Shown: in pieces, positions 32,114 to 41,221 of the stretch
Layout of the letters: each line of letters starts with the position of its first letter
Numbering within the stretch: position 1 is the first letter of the stretch
Origin: JANOBD01 sp031411495
GTDB lineage: Bacteria; Planctomycetota; Phycisphaerae; Tepidisphaerales; Tepidisphaeraceae
Direction of reading: 5' to 3'
NCBI GenBank assembly: GCA_031411495.1
Contig: JANOBD010000110.1
Coordinates: 1 to 43,679, forward strand
DNA: 43,679 nt
Notes under the pieces: model-generated
Databases searched by the model: none
What the model saw: the letters and a program-made list of their open reading frames with translations, nothing else
Told to the model about the DNA's origin: nothing
Program-made: the position numbers and the translations under genes

Positions 32114-33223
32114 ATGAAGCCCGTGCCCACCGTTCTTCACCTCACCCTCGCCAGCGATGCCGGCGGACTGAGCCGTTACATCATCGACGTCGGGATGGAA
32201 ATGAAACGGCTCGGCTGGCGCGTGGTCGTGGCCGGCGATACCGGCGCATGGCATGACAAGTTTATCGACAGCGGGCTCGAATACATCGACATCCCGCTCA
32301 AGGCCGGCGTCGTCGGCTTCACGCGCAGCAAGAAGATCCTCCGCGACTGGCAGCGCGAGAATGGCCCGATCAACCTGCTCCACACGCATTACCGCCGGGC
32401 CACCCGGCTCGCCAGAAAACTCCAGTCCCGCCAGACGCCGCCGATTCTCTACACGCTTCACCTGTCTCATCTCGACGTCTCGGGCTGGCGGCGGATTTTC
32501 AGCGACTTCGGCGACCACACGCACATCGCCTCCGAAGATGCGCGGCACTGGCTCGTTCATGATGCGCACGTCCCCAACGCGTGCGTCCATTGCATCCCGC
32601 ACGGCATCGCAATCGAAAAGTGGCCGATCACCACGCCCGCGATGCGCGCCGCCGCCCGACATGAACTGAAACTCGATCGCGACGACATCGTCGCCCTCTT
32701 TGTTGGCCGGCTCGACGAACAGAAGCAGCCGAACTGGTTTGTCGACGCTGGCCTCGCGATCTGCCAATCGAATCCGAAGGCGAAGTTTCTCCTCGTCGGC
32801 GAAGGGCCCGACCGAGCCGCGCTGCAATCGGTCATTGGACGTCGGAAGTCGGAAATCCAGCTCCTCGGAGAGCGCGAACCGCTCCAGGCTTATCAGGCGG
32901 CCGATCTGCTCGTCTCCTGCAGCTGGCGCGAGGGTTTCGGCTACGCGCCGGCCGAGGCGCTCTGCACCGGGCTGCCTGTCCTGCGGACCAAAACCAGTGG
33001 CACGCACGAAACGATCATCGAGAACGTTACGGGCAGAAGCGTCGCGATCGACAAACACGCGTTCATCGAAGCGGCTCGCGAAATGCTCGGTAATCCGCAC
33101 GCTTTGCACGCGATGGCGCCCGCGTGCGCCGCCCATGCCCGCCAACACCTCCGCTTCGACCAGCAGATTCATCGCACGCTCGCCCTCTATCAATCGATCG
33201 CTACACTCAATAACCATTCATGA
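32114..33223 (+). CDS. glycosyltransferase family 4
   Basis: This is a 369-residue GT-B enzyme. Motifs: V-L-H-L-T-L-A-S-D-A-G-G-L-S-R-Y, H-T-H-Y-R-R-A-T, A-L-F-V-G-R-L-D-E-Q-K-Q, L-L-V-G-E-G-P-D-R, and the donor site S-W-R-E-G-F-G-Y-A-P-A-E-A-L. The frame is open upstream for 152 more codons, but that part runs through the repeat element and other noncoding sequence, so ATG 32114 is the start. Its stop overlaps the epimerase start by 4 bases (ATGA), which implies translational coupling. Confidence 0.9.
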   Translation: MKPVPTVLHLTLASDAGGLSRYIIDVGMEMKRLGWRVVVAGDTGAWHDKFIDSGLEYIDIPLKAGVVGFTRSKKILRDWQRENGPINLLHTHYRRATRLARKLQSRQTPPILYTLHLSHLDVSGWRRIFSDFGDHTHIASEDARHWLVHDAHVPNACVHCIPHGIAIEKWPITTPAMRAAARHELKLDRDDIVALFVGRLDEQKQPNWFVDAGLAICQSNPKAKFLLVGEGPDRAALQSVIGRRKSEIQLLGEREPLQAYQAADLLVSCSWREGFGYAPAEALCTGLPVLRTKTSGTHETIIENVTGRSVAIDKHAFIEAAREMLGNPHALHAMAPACAAHARQHLRFDQQIHRTLALYQSIATLNNHS

Positions 33224-34194
33224 TCACAAGCTGGCAAAAACTTCATGGCGAGTCGTTCAAAGGTGTGCAGGCGCTCGTGACCGGCGGCGCAGGGTTCATC
33301 GGGTCGCATCTCGTCGATGCGCTGACTGAACTCGGCGCGATCGTGAGTGTCTATGACGATTTCACCTCCGGCCAGCAAGCGAACCTGAATCCGAAGGCGA
33401 CGCTGATCCGGGCTTCAATTCTCGATCGCAGTTCGCTCGCGAGCGCGATGGCCGGGAAATCGCTGGTGTTCCACCAGGCCGCACTCGTGTCGGTGCCTGC
33501 GAGCATGAACGACCCGGTCCGGTACAACGAAGTGAATGTCGACGGCACCGCCTACGTGCTCGAGGCCGCGCGGCTCGCCGGGGCGAAACGCGTCATGTTC
33601 GCCGCCAGCAGCAGCGCCTACGGCGACTCGGATGAGCTTCCCAAGCATGAAAAGATGCCGCCGCTCTCAAAAAGCCCGTACGCGGCGAACAAGGTCGCGG
33701 GCGAGCACATCCTCCGCGCCTACGCCAACAGTTTTGAGCTCGACGCCGTCAGCCTGCGATACTTCAACATCTTCGGCCCGCGTCAGCGCGCCGACAGTCC
33801 ATACAGCGGTGTGATCGCGAAGTTCGCGGCGATGCTGCTTGCGGGAAAGAACCCGCCCATCACCGGCGATGGCTCTGCGACGCGCGACTTCACGTACGTC
33901 GCGAATGCCGTCCACGCGAATCTGCTCGCGGCGCGTCACCCGTCCCGCTTGAACGGTGAAGTGTTCAACGTCGCGACCGCCCAGCGGATCAGCATCACGC
34001 AACTCGCCCAGACGATGGCGCGGTTGCTCGGCCGCGAAGATCTCGCGCCGACGTACCTTCCCCCCCGGCCGGGCGATGTGAAGGACAGCCTTGCCGACCT
34101 CCACCGGATCGAATTGACATTCGGCTACAAAGTGATCGTCGACTTCGAGTCCGGCCTGCAGGCGACGCTCGACTGGTACAAGTCGATCTCGTAG
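33220..34194 (+). CDS. NAD-dependent nucleotide-sugar epimerase (extended SDR)
   Basis: This 324-residue Rossmann enzyme likely epimerises UDP-glucose or UDP-GlcNAc-type sugars, feeding the neighbouring glycosyltransferases. Seen are G-G-A-G-F-I-G-S-H at about 22-30, S-S-S-A-Y-G with catalytic Ser, Y-A-A-N-K (YxxxK), R-Y-F-N-I-F-G-P-R and G-D-G-S-A-T-R-D-F-T-Y-V. The pattern is close to WbpP/TviC-type C4-epimerases, but the exact substrate cannot be assigned. It is coupled to the GT4 gene upstream by a 4-base overlap. Confidence 0.88.
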   Translation: MITSWQKLHGESFKGVQALVTGGAGFIGSHLVDALTELGAIVSVYDDFTSGQQANLNPKATLIRASILDRSSLASAMAGKSLVFHQAALVSVPASMNDPVRYNEVNVDGTAYVLEAARLAGAKRVMFAASSSAYGDSDELPKHEKMPPLSKSPYAANKVAGEHILRAYANSFELDAVSLRYFNIFGPRQRADSPYSGVIAKFAAMLLAGKNPPITGDGSATRDFTYVANAVHANLLAARHPSRLNGEVFNVATAQRISITQLAQTMARLLGREDLAPTYLPPRPGDVKDSLADLHRIELTFGYKVIVDFESGLQATLDWYKSIS

Positions 34195-34298
34195 TCGGTG
34201 CCCCACCGAGCCGGTTTTTTCTGGCAGTATTCTTTGATTCGGGTCGAATGCCGGGAACGGCGCGTTTTGCCACGCCCGCGTGTAAAACCATGTTTTTC

Positions 34299-34326
34299 TT
34301 GACCGCTCGGACGGATTGTCTATTTT
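34299..34326 (+). promoter_or_regulatory. sigma-70-type promoter of the second PEP-tail gene
   Basis: TTGACC (34299-34304), a 16-bp spacer and TATTTT (34321-34326) form a good match. The leader of about 75 bases contains AGGAGA just before the start codon. Confidence 0.6.
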
Positions 34327-34407
34327 ACGGCAAATCAATTTCGACAGGTTAGTGCGGCGTCCGGCTTTCGCCGACCGCCGCCTCAAGGGAAAAAGGAGAG
34401 ATCGAAT

Positions 34408-35325
34408 ATGCAAGTCACCACCAAATGGGCGCTTCGCGCCGCCGGGATCCTCTCGTCATTCATCGCCGCTCAGAGCGCGTCGGCCCAGCTCGTTTTCGGC
34501 ACGACGACGACCACCACCACCAACCCCGCCGCCGTCTATCTCAATGTCACCACCGGCCAGACGACCACGCTGTGGAACTCGGCCGCGAATAAGAAGGTGA
34601 ACGGCCTCGCCGCCGACCCGGTCGGCCGTCGACTCTACGCCAACGATTCGGCCCGCTTGAACTTCTGGGATTACGGTAACCTCGGCACCGTACCCACGTT
34701 CATTGCCGGCCTGTACCGATCGAATGGCACCACGACCAGCGCCACCGGTTTCAGCGGACTCGCCTGGGCCAACGGCAAGCTCTACGGCTCGACGTCGTTC
34801 GCCAGCACCACGTTCACGCGCGGCATCTACGAGATCCCACTGGTCCCCAACGCCAGCAACCAACTCCTCACCACGCAGGTCTGGGCGGAGCCCGTCAACA
34901 GCGGCGCGCTGCAGCTTGAAGGGCTCGAGTTCAACACGATCGACGGGCTTTTCTACGCCGTGCAGGATGCCGACACCACCGCCAACGGCGTCACGCTCAC
35001 CCGAGGCCTCTACACCATCGACGTCTTCGGAACCGGCGCCTACACCAAGATCGCTAACTTCCCAGGCAGCAACACCCGCATCGACGGGCTGGCCATCGGC
35101 GGCGGCAAGGCGTGGCTTACCCAGCAGACCGGCGCGTCCAGCGTCGTCGAAATCTTCCCGTTCGATCTCACGACGCAAACCTACGGCACGACGATCAGCT
35201 TCACCCTCGTCGACGGCACGAACCGCGCCTCGGGCGCGGCCTGGGCGCCGGGCGCACTCCCCGAGCCGACCGCGTGCCTCTCGCTCGCGGCCCTCGCGGT
35301 TCTCGGCCGGCGTCGTCGCGATTGA
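34408..35325 (+). CDS. secreted protein with PEP-type C-terminal sorting tail
   Basis: This 305-residue protein has a signal peptide (cleavage near S-A-S-A-Q), a Thr-rich start (T-T-T-T-T-T), repeats of a beta-propeller-like kind (N-G-L-A-A-D-P-V-G-R-R-L-Y-A, F-S-G-L-A-W-A-N-G-K-L-Y-G, L-E-G-L-E-F-N-T-I-D-G-L-F-Y-A, I-D-G-L-A-I-G-G-G-K-A-W) spaced about 40 to 70 residues, and a tail P-E-P-T-A-C, hydrophobic segment, G-R-R-R-R-D. That tail is a PEP-CTERM signal for surface anchoring. Function unknown; the propeller may bind ligand. GGAG precedes the ATG at good spacing. Confidence 0.82.
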   Translation: MQVTTKWALRAAGILSSFIAAQSASAQLVFGTTTTTTTNPAAVYLNVTTGQTTTLWNSAANKKVNGLAADPVGRRLYANDSARLNFWDYGNLGTVPTFIAGLYRSNGTTTSATGFSGLAWANGKLYGSTSFASTTFTRGIYEIPLVPNASNQLLTTQVWAEPVNSGALQLEGLEFNTIDGLFYAVQDADTTANGVTLTRGLYTIDVFGTGAYTKIANFPGSNTRIDGLAIGGGKAWLTQQTGASSVVEIFPFDLTTQTYGTTISFTLVDGTNRASGAAWAPGALPEPTACLSLAALAVLGRRRRD

Positions 35326-35354
35326 GTTGGCCCTGCCCGGTTCTGACGTAGAAA

Positions 35355-35376
35355 GCGTCCGGGTCATTCCGGACGC
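35355..35376 (+). terminator. hairpin terminator of the PEP-tail gene
   Basis: GCGTCCGG and CCGGACGC form an 8-bp stem with a 6-base loop, followed by ATTTCCGTTTCC, 29 bases after the stop. The T content is modest. Confidence 0.6.
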
Positions 35377-35407
35377 ATTTCCGTTTCCGTTCTTCACGGG
35401 TGTTCTG

Positions 35408-35992
35408 ATGGACAGCCTCTCCCCGGTTTCCGCCCAGTACACGCTCACCTACGAAGAGTTTTCCGAGGCGTTCCGCGAGCGCATGCGCAAGACGCTGGTG
35501 AAGGCGATCATCACGCAGACGGTCTTCACCGCGCTCATCTTCATGCTGGGCGACTGGTACCTGAACGGCCTGCTCCTGCGATCCGCCTGGAGCCTGGTGT
35601 TTCTCGGTTTGCTGGTCGTCGGATTCATCCGCATCTGGTACACGATCCGCAGGCAAATGCGCGACCTATACGAGCGGCCGTTTATCGCCGAGCACACGCG
35701 TGCGACGTTCAGCAAGCAAGGCGTCGAGTTTCACACTCTCTCGATCGAAACGCGCATCCGGTGGGGCGGCTTCAGCCACTTCGTGTCCAATCCGAAGCTG
35801 ATCAAACTCTCGCGCGGGCCGGTACTGAACTACATCATCCCCGCGCGCGGGTTCGAGAGCGAGCAGGACTTTCGACGCGCGGTCGCGTGGTGCGCTCACA
35901 ACATCGCAAACGCAAACGACTCCGGCCGTGGCTTCGAGGTGGCGATGCCGGTGAAGCCCGATGATTTCACTTCGCAGGCACGATCGAGTTGA
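35408..35992 (+). CDS. YcxB-like membrane protein
   Basis: This 194-residue protein has an amphipathic start (Y-T-L-T-Y-E-E-F-S-E-A-F), two transmembrane helices (about 34-50 and 55-72) and a C-terminal YcxB-like domain (F-S-K-Q-G-V-E-F-H-T-L-S-I-E-T-R-I-R-W-G-G-F-S-H-F; I-I-P-A-R-G-F). YcxB domain proteins are common, with no established function. I chose the ATG at 35408 because its beginning matches that family pattern; the frame runs on upstream only in another gene's shadow. Confidence 0.75.
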   Translation: MDSLSPVSAQYTLTYEEFSEAFRERMRKTLVKAIITQTVFTALIFMLGDWYLNGLLLRSAWSLVFLGLLVVGFIRIWYTIRRQMRDLYERPFIAEHTRATFSKQGVEFHTLSIETRIRWGGFSHFVSNPKLIKLSRGPVLNYIIPARGFESEQDFRRAVAWCAHNIANANDSGRGFEVAMPVKPDDFTSQARSS

Positions 35993-37328
35993 GGTAGTGC
36001 TCGAGATTCGAAAAGCCGTCCGCAGCGATCCTCGACCCGTCCGTCGCATCGTTCGGATTCAGGCCGTTGGCTTTCTCCCATTCATCCGGAATCCCGTCGC
36101 GATCGGAATCGGGCTTGACGTCGGCCGATTTGAGTTCCGGCCAGCCGCCGACGTCCTGCTGTGAGTTGATCAGCTTTCCGGTTCGGTTCTTCACGTCATC
36201 GAGAATGCGCGCATCGACCGCATCGCGCTTCGGCAACGTCGCGCCGGCGCGCTCCAGCACCATCGGATAGGCATCCTGTGCCGACTGCGTCTCGACCGGC
36301 GCGACCTCAAACGGCTTCTGCACGAGGCAAACCTCGGCCGTGGGCATGGCTTTGGCGGTGCCATTCGAATTCGAACCTTGCTTGAACGCGACAAAGCCGT
36401 TCCCATCCGCGCTCGCCGCGCCCTCAAAGACGTTCCCCTGCTGGAACATCCGGCTGTCGTCCGACCAGACGGTGAACAGCTCGCCGCTGGTGCGATGGGC
36501 CGCGGTGTCCGGCCCCGGCCGGTAGTAGTTGTTCACATAGTTGAAGTCATCGGTCTCTCCGCCGTAGCTGGCGCCGGAGTTGTAGATGACGTTGTTCCGG
36601 CAATCGATCAGGCCGCGGCCTTCCTTGAAGTAGCCGATGCGCGGCGCGCGGCTCGCCGCGTGGGCGATCAGGTTGTGATGATACGATCCGCCGCCGCCCA
36701 CCTTCGTGCCATCGGGCTTCTCGATAATGCGTCCGTCCCAGCCGGTGGCGTAGCCGTGCGCACCTTTGACGTGAACCGAGTTGTTCAGCGGCTCCGCGAG
36801 GATGCACCACTGCACCGTCATGTTGCCGCTGCCTTTGACGACATCGTTGAGCGAGTCCGTCGACCAGCTGAGCGAGCAGCGATCGATGATGACGTGCTGA
36901 CTGTTCCAGATCGTGAGCGCGTCGAGCTCGACCGTCTCGAGATCACCCGGACGCAGACGGAGATAGCGGACGATGACGTTTTCGGTATTGGCGATGAACA
37001 ACTCGTGCCCGGCGAGACAGATTCCATCTCCGGGCGCGGTCTGGCCGGCGATCGTGACGTTGGCGTGTTCGAGCTTGAGCCGGCTCTTGAGCCGGATCGT
37101 TCCCGAGACGTTGAAGACGACAGTGCGGTCGCCCTGGCTCAACGCGTCGCGCAGGGAACCCGCGCCCGCGTCATCGAGGGTGGTGACGACATACACCGCC
37201 TTGCCGCGGCCCCCGGATGCGCTCGCGCCAAACCCCTCGGCACCCGGAAATGCCGGCACGGCCGCATTTGCGGAAAGGAGCGTCAGGAACGAGGCGCTCG
37301 TCACGGCGAGCGATGCGAGTTTCGACAT
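35967..37328 (-). CDS. secreted pectate lyase-like protein (PL1 type)
   Basis: This 453-residue exported enzyme is predicted to cut pectate by beta-elimination. A signal peptide (cleavage near A-N-A-A) is followed by the parallel beta-helix: A-F-P-G-A-E-G-F-G-A, G-S-L-R-D-A-L, V-F-N-V-S-G-T-I, I-A-G-Q-T-A-P-G-D-G-I, V-I-I-D-R-C-S-L-S-W-S-T-D and S-R-A-P-R-I-G. Near the C-terminus is a thrombospondin-3-like calcium segment (D-S-D-R-D-G-I-P-D-E-W-E). I chose ATG 37328 with GGAG upstream and a clean signal peptide. Its 3' end overlaps the YcxB-like gene end by 26 bases, tail to tail. Confidence 0.88.
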   Translation of the reverse strand: MSKLASLAVTSASFLTLLSANAAVPAFPGAEGFGASASGGRGKAVYVVTTLDDAGAGSLRDALSQGDRTVVFNVSGTIRLKSRLKLEHANVTIAGQTAPGDGICLAGHELFIANTENVIVRYLRLRPGDLETVELDALTIWNSQHVIIDRCSLSWSTDSLNDVVKGSGNMTVQWCILAEPLNNSVHVKGAHGYATGWDGRIIEKPDGTKVGGGGSYHHNLIAHAASRAPRIGYFKEGRGLIDCRNNVIYNSGASYGGETDDFNYVNNYYRPGPDTAAHRTSGELFTVWSDDSRMFQQGNVFEGAASADGNGFVAFKQGSNSNGTAKAMPTAEVCLVQKPFEVAPVETQSAQDAYPMVLERAGATLPKRDAVDARILDDVKNRTGKLINSQQDVGGWPELKSADVKPDSDRDGIPDEWEKANGLNPNDATDGSRIAADGFSNLEHYLNSIVPAK

Positions 37329-37369
37329 CCGTACACTCCGCCATAGAAGCTGGGTAATAAAAAGAGAAC

Positions 37370-38611
37370 TCACGCGATCATTGCGACGTCGTCCGCAACG
37401 CCGATCGGGCCCGGCCGCAACTGTACGACCTTCCCGGGCCTGGCCCAGGGAAGCGAACTCGACTCGCTCGGCAGCGTGGCGGACTCGAAACACTCATCGA
37501 GCGCTTCGGCGAGCCCGTCCACCACCACCATCGAACCTTCTTCGCTCGGCCGCAAGCGCAACGCACTCGCGGGCACACGCGTAATGGCGGCACCCGACTC
37601 CTGAGCCGCCGCCGCACACAGCGTGTGCGCGAAAGCGGTCCGGGGCGTGCAAGGGAGGGGCGCACCGCTTCGGACCGCAGCGATCGACTGCCAGATTTTC
37701 TGATCGCGTTCGCGTTCGGGCGAGCCGTAGTTGCGCGTTGTGCCGTCGCGAAAGGTCGCCTTGATCTCGCCGTCGCGGTTGTCATAGGTGACCGTGGCCC
37801 GTTCGAACTCGTAGACGAAGCTCGGGCCGTGCCGGTCGTAGGTGGCGTGGGTGGTGTAAAAGAGCAGCTCGGCGCCGCCGGGCATTTCGCAGCGCATCGC
37901 GGCGGTGTCGAAGTTTTCGATGTCGTTGGCGCGATAGAGTTCCGCCTGGACGGTGAGCGGCACCAGCGCCGACTCAATTCGCTCGCCGAGCAAGAACAGC
38001 ATGTTGTGAAGGTAATGTGCCGTCGCGTTGTTGACCGGACTGTCGTACACGTCCTCGCCGCCGGGCGCGTGAATTTTGCCGGCCCAGTTGTTGCGACGAA
38101 AGTAGGCTTCATCGCGGGGGAAGTCGACACGCGTCCTCAGCCGCAGCGCTCGACCGAGCTGGCCCGACAGGATATCGCGCTTCAGCGAAAGGACCGCCGA
38201 GCTGAACGACCACTGATAGCCGATGCCAATGAACTTGCCCTGCTTCTGCGCCACCGCTTCGGCGCGTAACACGCGCTGTCCGTCGTGGACGCTGCCGGCC
38301 AATGGCTTCTCACACAGCACGTTCGCGCCGGCACGGATGGAATCGCAAATCTGCGAGGCATGCAGATGAATGGGCGTGCAGAGGATGATCAGGTCCGTTT
38401 CCGGGTGCGCGCCGAACAGGCCGAGCATCGTGGGATAAATCGGCAATTCGCGGGCGCGCAGCGCGTCGATGGAGCGGCAGCGCTGCGGGAACGGATCAAC
38501 GGCGGCGACGAACTCGAACTCTGCCCCTGGCTTATTCGCCAACAGCGCATCCACATACGAATGCCCGTACCCTGATATGCCCGCCAGCGCGACTGTTACC
38601 GGTTTCGCCAT
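37370..38611 (-). CDS. Gfo/Idh/MocA-family oxidoreductase
   Basis: This 413-residue NAD(P)-dependent sugar or inositol-type oxidoreductase is cytoplasmic. The Rossmann start V-A-L-A-G-I-S-G-Y-G-H-S-Y, the C-E-K-P-L-A-G motif with the conserved lysine near residue 102, and the C-terminal alpha/beta domain (G-I-G-Y-Q-W-S-F-S, H-Y-L-H-N-M) are visible. A His in the last motif may be catalytic. The ATG at 38611 has a weak ribosome site. The gene precedes the pectate lyase on the same strand by about 40 bp, so the two likely form an operon, and is divergent from the XylR-type regulator. Confidence 0.9.
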   Translation of the reverse strand: MAKPVTVALAGISGYGHSYVDALLANKPGAEFEFVAAVDPFPQRCRSIDALRARELPIYPTMLGLFGAHPETDLIILCTPIHLHASQICDSIRAGANVLCEKPLAGSVHDGQRVLRAEAVAQKQGKFIGIGYQWSFSSAVLSLKRDILSGQLGRALRLRTRVDFPRDEAYFRRNNWAGKIHAPGGEDVYDSPVNNATAHYLHNMLFLLGERIESALVPLTVQAELYRANDIENFDTAAMRCEMPGGAELLFYTTHATYDRHGPSFVYEFERATVTYDNRDGEIKATFRDGTTRNYGSPERERDQKIWQSIAAVRSGAPLPCTPRTAFAHTLCAAAAQESGAAITRVPASALRLRPSEEGSMVVVDGLAEALDECFESATLPSESSSLPWARPGKVVQLRPGPIGVADDVAMIA

Positions 38612-39140
38612 GATCCACTTTCAGCATTCGGACGAGGCTCGCGGTACAACCCGCGGCTACGTCCTCCACAGCCTAAACGCCGGAGTTCGCGCAGCAACCG
38701 CAATGCCTTTCGATATCGAGCATCACTCTTGCAGTTTCGCGTACCGCGGGCCGAAGGTGGAAACCGGGCATCCGAAAAGACAACTCAGGCCGCGCTGCTT
38801 GTCGCCAAAATCGAGGATCCATCCGGCGACATCGGACCGGAAATGAGCGTCTCGCTTCACTCGGGAACGCCGGCCGCAAAACGGAAACGCGCGTACGCGC
38901 CACCGGGAAGACGCATGTCGTAGCTAAAGAGCGGCACCCGCATTTTCCGACTCGGCCCGGTTATGAGACGGCACGATTGCAGGTGTTTGAATGTCGAAAT
39001 GGGTGGTTTATGGTAGGATTTACCGAGGCATCCGGTAGAGGCATCACTTTGGCGGGTCGAGTCTTGAGTCCGTCGGAGGGCGAGGCTTCGACGAAGGGCG
39101 CTCGACCGAATAGCGATTTTCCCGCGGAGGCGAAAACGAA
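38612..39140. other. divergent regulatory region between the oxidoreductase and XylR-type genes
   Basis: I see no gene in these 529 bases; short open frames at 38729-38923 lack family or codon support. It should carry the promoters of both divergent units. It includes the direct repeat GAGGCATC at about 39030 and 39045 near the regulator's promoter. Confidence 0.5.
38987..39014 (+). promoter_or_regulatory. possible promoter of the XylR-type regulator
   Basis: TTGAAT (38987-38992), a 16-bp spacer and TATGGT (39009-39014). The expected start leaves a leader of about 120 bases. Confidence 0.4.
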
Positions 39141-40355
39141 ATGGCCGAACGAACCAACGCGACCGGGCGCAAGGCGATTGCCCAACGGCCCATCCGACGC
39201 ATCGCGCTCATCGTCGAGTCCGCCGTCGCGCCGCGCCGCATGATGCTCACAGGCGTCGCGCGCTACATCCAGGAGCACGAGCCCTGGTCGGTTTATCTCA
39301 AACCCGTCGGCGTGGAAAAGAGCCTGCGCAGCTGGCTCGAAGACTGGCGCGGCGACGGCATCATCGCCGCCGTCGCCGATCCCGATACGCATGTCGTGAC
39401 CAACATCGGCATCCCCGTCGTGGACGTGGTCGGCGTCCTTCGACACGAAAAGGTGCCGCTGGTTCACACGAACGATCACTCCGTCGGGCGACTTGGAGCA
39501 GAACACCTCCGCGAACGCGGCTTCCAGCATTTCGCGTTCTGCGAATACAAGGATCAGTTCTGGTCGGAACATCGCCGTGAGGGATTCAACGCTTACCTCA
39601 AGGAGTTCGGCTTCAAGGCGAGCACTTACACCATGCCGCTGCCCGGTCCAGGCTCCGGCGGGCCGGAAACGTGGGAGGCGCAGCAGACCAAGCTCGCCGA
39701 ATGGCTGGGCACGCTCCCCAAGCCCCTGGGCGTGATGGCGACCAACGATCTGATGGGCCAGCAACTGCTCGAAGCGTGTTTGCGCCTGCGCGCGAGCGTC
39801 CCCGAGGAAATTGCCGTCGTGGGCGCGGACAACGACGAACCGATCTGCCGCATCGCGTCGCCACCGCTCTCGAGCGTGATCATCAACGACCACCAGCGCG
39901 GCTACGAGGCGGCCGCGCTCTTGGACCGGATGATGAACGGCGAGCCGCCGCCGACCGGGCCGACCTACGTCGAGCCGGCCGGCGTGGTCTCGCGCGCCTC
40001 GACCGACTCGCTCGCGATCGAAGACGCCACGATCGTCAAAGCGCTCCGATACCTTCGCGACAATGCCTGCGAAGGTGCGAACGTGGATGACGTCGTCCGC
40101 AACGTTCACGTCTCACGCAGCGTGCTGGAGCGCCGTTTCCGCCGATGCGTCGGCCGATCGATCAACGAGGAGATGGTGCGCGTCCGATTGAATCGCGCGG
40201 TGGAGCTGCTTTCCGGCACGACGCTGGAGTTGAAGGTGATCGCGCAGCGCGCCGGCTTCGGCACGCAGGCGTACATGAACGCCGTCTTCCGCGCCAAGAT
40301 GAGCAAGACGCCGGGTTCGTTCCGGCATCAGATCAAGCCGCTGCCGAATCGGTAA
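39141..40355 (+). CDS. XylR-type transcriptional regulator (LacI-like sensor plus AraC HTH)
   Basis: This 404-residue protein has a periplasmic-binding-protein-like sugar sensor (about residues 20-285: V-A-R-Y-I-Q-E-H-E-P-W-S-V, V-M-A-T-N-D-L-M-G-Q, V-V-G-A-D-N-D-E-P-I-C) and an AraC helix-turn-helix pair at about 300-398 (V-H-V-S-R-S-V-L-E-R-R-F, A-Q-R-A-G-F-G-T-Q-A-Y). This architecture is that of E. coli XylR. It is divergent from the oxidoreductase/pectate lyase unit and probably controls it in response to a plant-wall sugar. GGAGG lies ten bases before the ATG. Confidence 0.9.
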   Translation: MAERTNATGRKAIAQRPIRRIALIVESAVAPRRMMLTGVARYIQEHEPWSVYLKPVGVEKSLRSWLEDWRGDGIIAAVADPDTHVVTNIGIPVVDVVGVLRHEKVPLVHTNDHSVGRLGAEHLRERGFQHFAFCEYKDQFWSEHRREGFNAYLKEFGFKASTYTMPLPGPGSGGPETWEAQQTKLAEWLGTLPKPLGVMATNDLMGQQLLEACLRLRASVPEEIAVVGADNDEPICRIASPPLSSVIINDHQRGYEAAALLDRMMNGEPPPTGPTYVEPAGVVSRASTDSLAIEDATIVKALRYLRDNACEGANVDDVVRNVHVSRSVLERRFRRCVGRSINEEMVRVRLNRAVELLSGTTLELKVIAQRAGFGTQAYMNAVFRAKMSKTPGSFRHQIKPLPNR

Positions 40356-40426
40356 CGCGGAAGGGCGCGCGATTCGCATCGCGGGCATTGGTCCGATGGG
40401 CTGACGCAGTTACTAGAAATCTCGAA

Positions 40427-41095
40427 TCACGTGCCGGAGGCCCGTGCCACATCCGATTGCGTCGGCGATTGCGCTGCGGACGCCGGCCTGGCGTCTTTCG
40501 CCGGCAGGAAAAAACTCCGCGCCAGGAGGATCGCCACGCCGCACACCAGCAGGCAGTCGGCGACGTTGAAGATGTACGGGAACACCAATCGGTCGGTGCC
40601 GGGATAGTTCACGCCGGGAATGCTCCACGTGCCCAGCCAGTGGACGCCGGGCAGGCCCAGGATCATGTCGCGGACGTAGCCGTAGACGATCCGGTCGTAC
40701 ATGTTGCCGAGCACGCCCGCGAGCAGACAGCCGAGCAGCACCGCCTCGAACCGGCTGCGCGTCTTGGAGACCAGGTACATCAGGAAGCCGATCGCGGCGA
40801 TGGAGACGACAACGAACATCGTCTGCTTCCCCTGCCCGAGGCCGAACACCGCGCCCTCGTTCACCGTCGCGTGAAACTCCAGCAGCTTGGGGATGACATG
40901 AACCGCCCCTTCGTCGCTGCCGCCCACTTCCCAGCGGTTGCGCGAATCGGAGAAGGTCACCTCATCGAGAAGGCGCGTCGACGGGTTGGAGAACGCGAGC
41001 CACTTGGTGAACAGATCGACGCCCAGACCGAGCGCGCAGGCGAAGACGAAGAGGGTAATCGCGGCCGTCGCGGAACGAAGGGGTCTGGCGCTCAT
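40427..41095 (-). CDS. lspA: lipoprotein signal peptidase (signal peptidase II)
   Basis: LspA cleaves the signal peptide from lipoproteins after diacylglyceryl transfer. The 222-residue product has four membrane helices, F-T-K-W near the first helix, G-N-M-Y-D-R-I with one catalytic Asp and F-N-V-A-D-C with the other. It is longer than usual (about 160-170), with an extra extracytoplasmic loop after helix 1 (R-L-L-D-E-V-T-F-S-D-S-R-N-R-W-E-V) and a polar C-terminal tail. I chose ATG 41095, since the in-frame extension comes from an inverted repeat. Lipoproteins encoded in the same window (DacB and the amidases) would be its substrates. Confidence 0.9.
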   Translation of the reverse strand: MSARPLRSATAAITLFVFACALGLGVDLFTKWLAFSNPSTRLLDEVTFSDSRNRWEVGGSDEGAVHVIPKLLEFHATVNEGAVFGLGQGKQTMFVVVSIAAIGFLMYLVSKTRSRFEAVLLGCLLAGVLGNMYDRIVYGYVRDMILGLPGVHWLGTWSIPGVNYPGTDRLVFPYIFNVADCLLVCGVAILLARSFFLPAKDARPASAAQSPTQSDVARASGT

Positions 41096-41146
41096 GTGGT
41101 TGCCGATAGTAACCAAGTTCCGCCGTTTCGCGAGCAGGAAGAAAAC

Positions 41147-41221
41147 AGTCACCAATACCCACCGATCCGACACCGATTGGAGAAGCTATCGATCGGTGCT
41201 GAACGGTGTAGATCGGTGACT
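41147..41221. repeat. word-iterated inverted repeat (TCACCGAT family), copy 2
   Basis: The arms 41147-41180 and 41188-41221 are imperfect reverse complements starting AGTCACC and ending GGTGACT. They share the CACCGAT words of the element at 24989-25085. The right arm ends inside the stop codon of the FkbM gene. Confidence 0.85.

Noticed and set aside
38729..38923. 64-residue open frame in the XylR divergent region
   Set aside because: No ribosome site, no family signal and no codon bias; it is treated as noncoding.
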